Source: Bacillota bacterium
GTDB taxonomy: Bacteria > Bacillota > Clostridia > Saccharofermentanales > DTU023
NCBI GenBank assembly: GCA_023388605.1
Contig: JAEWFX010000036.1
Coordinates: 1-25,300 of the forward strand
Direction of reading: 5' to 3'
DNA length: 25,300 nucleotides
Shown here: one piece after another, positions 24,779 through 25,300 of the stretch
Numbering within the stretch: the stretch's first letter is position 1
How the letters are laid out: the number at the start of each line of letters is the position of its first letter
Program-made: the position numbers and the translations under genes
Notes under the pieces: model-generated
What the model was told of the DNA's origin: nothing
What the model saw: only the letters and a program-made list of their open reading frames with translations
Databases searched by the model: none

Positions 24779-24806
24779 ACAAAGGTCAGATTACTCTGAC
24801 CTTTGT
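24779..24806 (-). other. Perfect 12-bp hairpin between ald and the alanine symporter
   Basis: ACAAAGGTCAGA (24779-24790) and TCTGACCTTTGT (24795-24806) pair without mismatch around a 4-base loop. On the minus strand only TACAATG follows, so there is no T-run beyond the TTTGT of the stem. It lies about 18 bases after the ald stop. It could be a weak terminator or an mRNA 3'-end stabiliser that lowers symporter relative to dehydrogenase expression. Confidence 0.65.
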
Positions 24807-24824
24807 CAATGGATTTTATGGGAA

Positions 24825-25300
24825 TTAAAAGAGTTCTTCAACACTCACATATTCAAGACCGAAACTATCCGCCACATTTCGGCATGTCAACTTACCGTTA
24901 TAGGTATTGATAGCGCTGATTATTGAAGGCTTGATCTTACAAGCTTCCTCTAGACCCTTATCTGCGATCAATAAACCATAACTCAGAGTCGCATTGGTCA
25001 AGGCTATAGTGGATGTGCGTGGCACAGCACCCGGCATATTGCCTACGCAATAATGCACGATGCCATCCACTTCAAAAGTAGGATGATCGTGATAAGTGAC
25101 CTTGGTAGTTTCACAGCAGCCACCTTGATCTACAGCGACATCGACTATAACCGAACCGGGTGACATATCCTTGATATACTCACGTTTCATCAATTTAGGA
25201 GCAGCTCTTCCGGGAATCAGCACAGCTCCGACAACTAAGTCGGCTTCACTGACAGCCTTTCTGATGGCAGCGTCTGTACTGTAAATGGTCTGAATACGAG
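24825..25300 (-). CDS. ald: Alanine dehydrogenase, C-terminal part (gene runs off the window)
   Basis: It interconverts L-alanine and pyruvate plus ammonia with NAD. About 158 C-terminal residues are inside the window, and the frame is open to base 25300. Visible landmarks are EADLVVGAVLIPGRAAPKLM, SPGSVIVDVAVDQGGCCET (with the conserved Asp of the active-site region), HYCVGNMPGAVPRTS and TLSYGLLIADKGLEEA. The pairing with an alanine symporter supports use of alanine as carbon and nitrogen source. Confidence 0.96.
   Translation of the reverse strand, partial: RIQTIYSTDAAIRKAVSEADLVVGAVLIPGRAAPKLMKREYIKDMSPGSVIVDVAVDQGGCCETTKVTYHDHPTFEVDGIVHYCVGNMPGAVPRTSTIALTNATLSYGLLIADKGLEEACKIKPSIISAINTYNGKLTCRNVADSFGLEYVSVEELF

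Noticed and set aside
1..25300. CRISPR array, insertion sequence, prophage, toxin-antitoxin pair, tRNA or rRNA
   Set aside because: Reading both strands I saw no regularly spaced repeats, transposase or phage motifs, cloverleaf genes or rRNA segments; the gaps are short and mostly explained by promoters, hairpins and rpmJ.

Overview
The window looks like a chromosomal segment of a low-to-moderate GC, Gram-positive-type anaerobe, most likely a member of the Clostridia. The reasons are AGGAGG-type ribosome binding sites, two lipoprotein sugar-binding proteins, an ECF transporter module next to the ribosomal protein genes, a long-form L17, and DeoR-controlled sugar catabolism. A finer taxonomic placement cannot be read from this sequence. 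Every gene except one (the DeoR regulator at 19229-19996) lies on the minus strand, so functional order runs from high to low coordinates.

Region by region, in transcription order: (1) 25300-23375 holds the 3' part of alanine dehydrogenase and an AGCS Na+/alanine symporter, an alanine-use pair. (2) 23291-22725 is an unrecognised multi-pass membrane protein. (3) 22699-20065 is a ribosomal protein operon with its own promoter: rpmJ, rpsM, rpsK, rpoA, rplQ. infA is not upstream of rpmJ and rpsD is not between rpsK and rpoA. (4) 19996-11122 is a complete L-fucose module. It consists of a divergent DeoR regulator and a minus-strand operon of kinase (RhaB-type, acting as FucK), isomerase FucI, aldolase FucA, an RbsACB-type ABC importer and mutarotase FucU, closed by a clear rho-independent terminator. 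(5) 11036-8356 is the ECF energy-coupling module with its own promoter. Both ATPases are fused in one polypeptide, followed by EcfT. (6) 8280-2547 is cutC, mglB, mglA, mglC and a ROK glucokinase, a glucose/galactose uptake and phosphorylation set. (7) 2547-1 is truA, pncB and the N-terminal part of a DJ-1/PfpI protein.

The main organisational point is that many Firmicutes carry rplQ-ecfA1-ecfA2-ecfT-truA contiguously. Here that backbone is present in the right order and orientation, but a 9-kb fucose module sits between rplQ and ecfA and a 6-kb mgl module sits between ecfT and truA. The two sugar modules appear linked at the regulatory level. The same octamer, ATGCACAT, occurs twice as an inverted pair in front of mglB and once in the deoR promoter, with a close variant beside it and a weaker one near the fucK start. 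This suggests that one regulator, plausibly the DeoR protein, controls both.

No mobile element, CRISPR array, tRNA, rRNA or phage gene was found, and no clearly novel multi-gene system. The observations most worth following are the split synteny block, the shared octamer, the palindrome inside the fucK promoter, the long intercistronic hairpins without T-tracts, the His-to-Asn change in the MglB sugar pocket, and the placement of cutC at the head of a sugar-transport operon.
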